DNA from: Akkermansia sp.
Lineage (GTDB): Bacteria > Verrucomicrobiota > Verrucomicrobiia > Verrucomicrobiales > Akkermansiaceae
DNA: 47,154 nt
Assembly: GCA_030536145.1 (NCBI GenBank)
Contig: JAUNQN010000022.1
Span: 1 to 47,154, forward strand
Direction: 5' to 3'
A program made the position numbers and the translations under genes. Below the pieces are notes generated by a model. It was not told the origin of the DNA. It did not search any database and saw only the letters and a list, made by a program, of their open reading frames with translations. Below are positions 46,549 through 47,154 of the stretch, in pieces; position 1 is the stretch's first letter, and each line of letters starts with the position of its first letter.

Positions 46549-47025
46549 ATGCCCAAGATTACCCTGGAATTCACAGAGGAGGAAATGCGCGACCTGGCAG
46601 AGGTGGGCGCCATGACCCTCACCATGCTCGGCCAGGCCATGCCGGAGAGCCGCAATCCCCGCGTGGACGCCTGGCACCGCCTCATGGTCGGCATCCTGAA
46701 AGCCGCCCGCTCCGTTCCCGGCATTGCCAAGGACATGGAGCTCAACCCCGATTGCGGCTACTGGTTCTTCAAGCACGCCTACGTGGACCGCGCCTTCTAC
46801 TCCGACCTCATGGACGAGAGCCGCGACGCCATCTTCTGGGAGGAGCTGGTCACCCGCATGGCCACCCAGTGCCTGGCGGAAACCGTGGGCCAGGAGACCA
46901 TGGAGCGCATGGCCCCGGAGGAGCGCGCCGCCCGCACCTCCTCCATGGAAAAAGCACTCTGGAACGAGGTCACCCGCCACGGTATAGACCGCCTCTTCTT
47001 CATGCTCCCCCCGCAGGAAAGCTGA
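46549..47025 (+). CDS. Conserved hypothetical protein
   Basis: 158 residues, helical and acidic, no signal peptide or membrane segment. It opens ITLEFTEEEMRDLAEVGAMTLTML, with MELNPDCGYWFFKHAYVDRAFYSDLMDE in the middle and HGIDRLFFMLP near the end. I do not recognise the family. It lies 13 bp after sufT and shares its leader type (TTTTTCCACCCTT), so it is probably cotranscribed. Confidence 0.75.
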   Translation: MPKITLEFTEEEMRDLAEVGAMTLTMLGQAMPESRNPRVDAWHRLMVGILKAARSVPGIAKDMELNPDCGYWFFKHAYVDRAFYSDLMDESRDAIFWEELVTRMATQCLAETVGQETMERMAPEERAARTSSMEKALWNEVTRHGIDRLFFMLPPQES

Positions 47026-47057
47026 GCGCTTGCCTATGGCAGCGGGGGGCGGCCGGC

Positions 47058-47153
47058 TTACTCCGTGGCCCCGGCTTCCCGCAAGAGCTTCTTGCATTCG
47101 GAAGACCTTCGCCACATGTATACGCTGAAAGACGAACAGGAGGCAGCCAGGCA
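47058..47153 (-). CDS. 3' end of a gene running in from the right edge
   Basis: Minus-strand frame of 31 residues to a TAA, cut by the window edge. It reads VYMWRRSSECKKLLREAGATE at its end, a plausible charged C-terminus. Too short to assign. It converges on the gene ending at 47025. Confidence 0.35.
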   Translation of the reverse strand, partial: CLAASCSSFSVYMWRRSSECKKLLREAGATE

Positions 47154-47154
47154 C

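Overview
The window looks like a piece of a chromosome from a host-associated Verrucomicrobiota bacterium close to Akkermansia. This rests on GC-rich coding with a lower-GC left end, two secreted proteins ending in the VPEP-ATG-hydrophobic-RRRRK sorting tail typical of that lineage, a giant autotransporter with a barrel ending in Phe, an OprP-like porin, and leaders that mostly lack a Shine-Dalgarno sequence. The genus assignment is inference from protein character; no database search was possible.

Layout. (1) 1-2.8 kb: two divergent PEP-CTERM-type surface protein genes, each with a promoter whose -35/-10 spacer is a long palindrome. A third degenerate copy of the palindrome and a small AT-rich ORF lie between them. 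(2) 2.9-8.2 kb: a fragment of a podovirus-like structural module (portal, Bbp19-like protein, scaffold, tail tubular A, small terminase-like protein). It lacks capsid, large terminase and integrase, and is bounded by copies of a structured dispersed repeat. (3) 8.1-18.5 kb: housekeeping genes (M28 peptidase lipoprotein, ParB, Pgi, CHASE2-like and AmgK-like proteins), a PIN-domain protein with what looks like a decayed internal duplicate, and tRNA-Glu(CTC). (4) 18.6-23.5 kb: an ArsB/NhaD-type permease, a DASS (SLC13) symporter with a large hydrophilic insert, and a porin. (5) 23.5-26.2 kb: a reactive-sulfur cassette (ArsR regulator, membrane rhodanese, CoA-disulfide/persulfide reductase-rhodanese fusion), bracketed by two nearly identical terminators. 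(6) 26.4-30.3 kb: a five-gene operon (Lrp/AsnC regulator, aminotransferase, CPBP protease, DUF4126, sugar-1-phosphate nucleotidyltransferase). (7) 30.4-32.9 kb: a TetR-controlled operon (flavodoxin, CMD-cupin fusion, SnoaL-like). (8) 33.0-41.6 kb: a chagasin-like protease-inhibitor lipoprotein, LeuA, Pth, and a 1862-residue autotransporter whose N-terminal domain looks like an IdeS/Mac (C66) cysteine protease. (9) 41.7-47.1 kb: a secreted protein, IlvN, an RDD/GYF membrane protein, a LolC/E permease, SufT, a conserved hypothetical, and the 3' end of another gene.

The most interesting items are the IdeS-like protease autotransporter with a chagasin-like inhibitor nearby, the palindrome-in-spacer promoters with a transcript that would begin in a perfect 15-bp stem, the sulfur cassette between duplicated terminators, the dispersed structured repeat family flanking the phage fragment, and a set of seven genes whose -10 boxes sit so close to the start codon that their mRNAs should be leaderless or nearly so.
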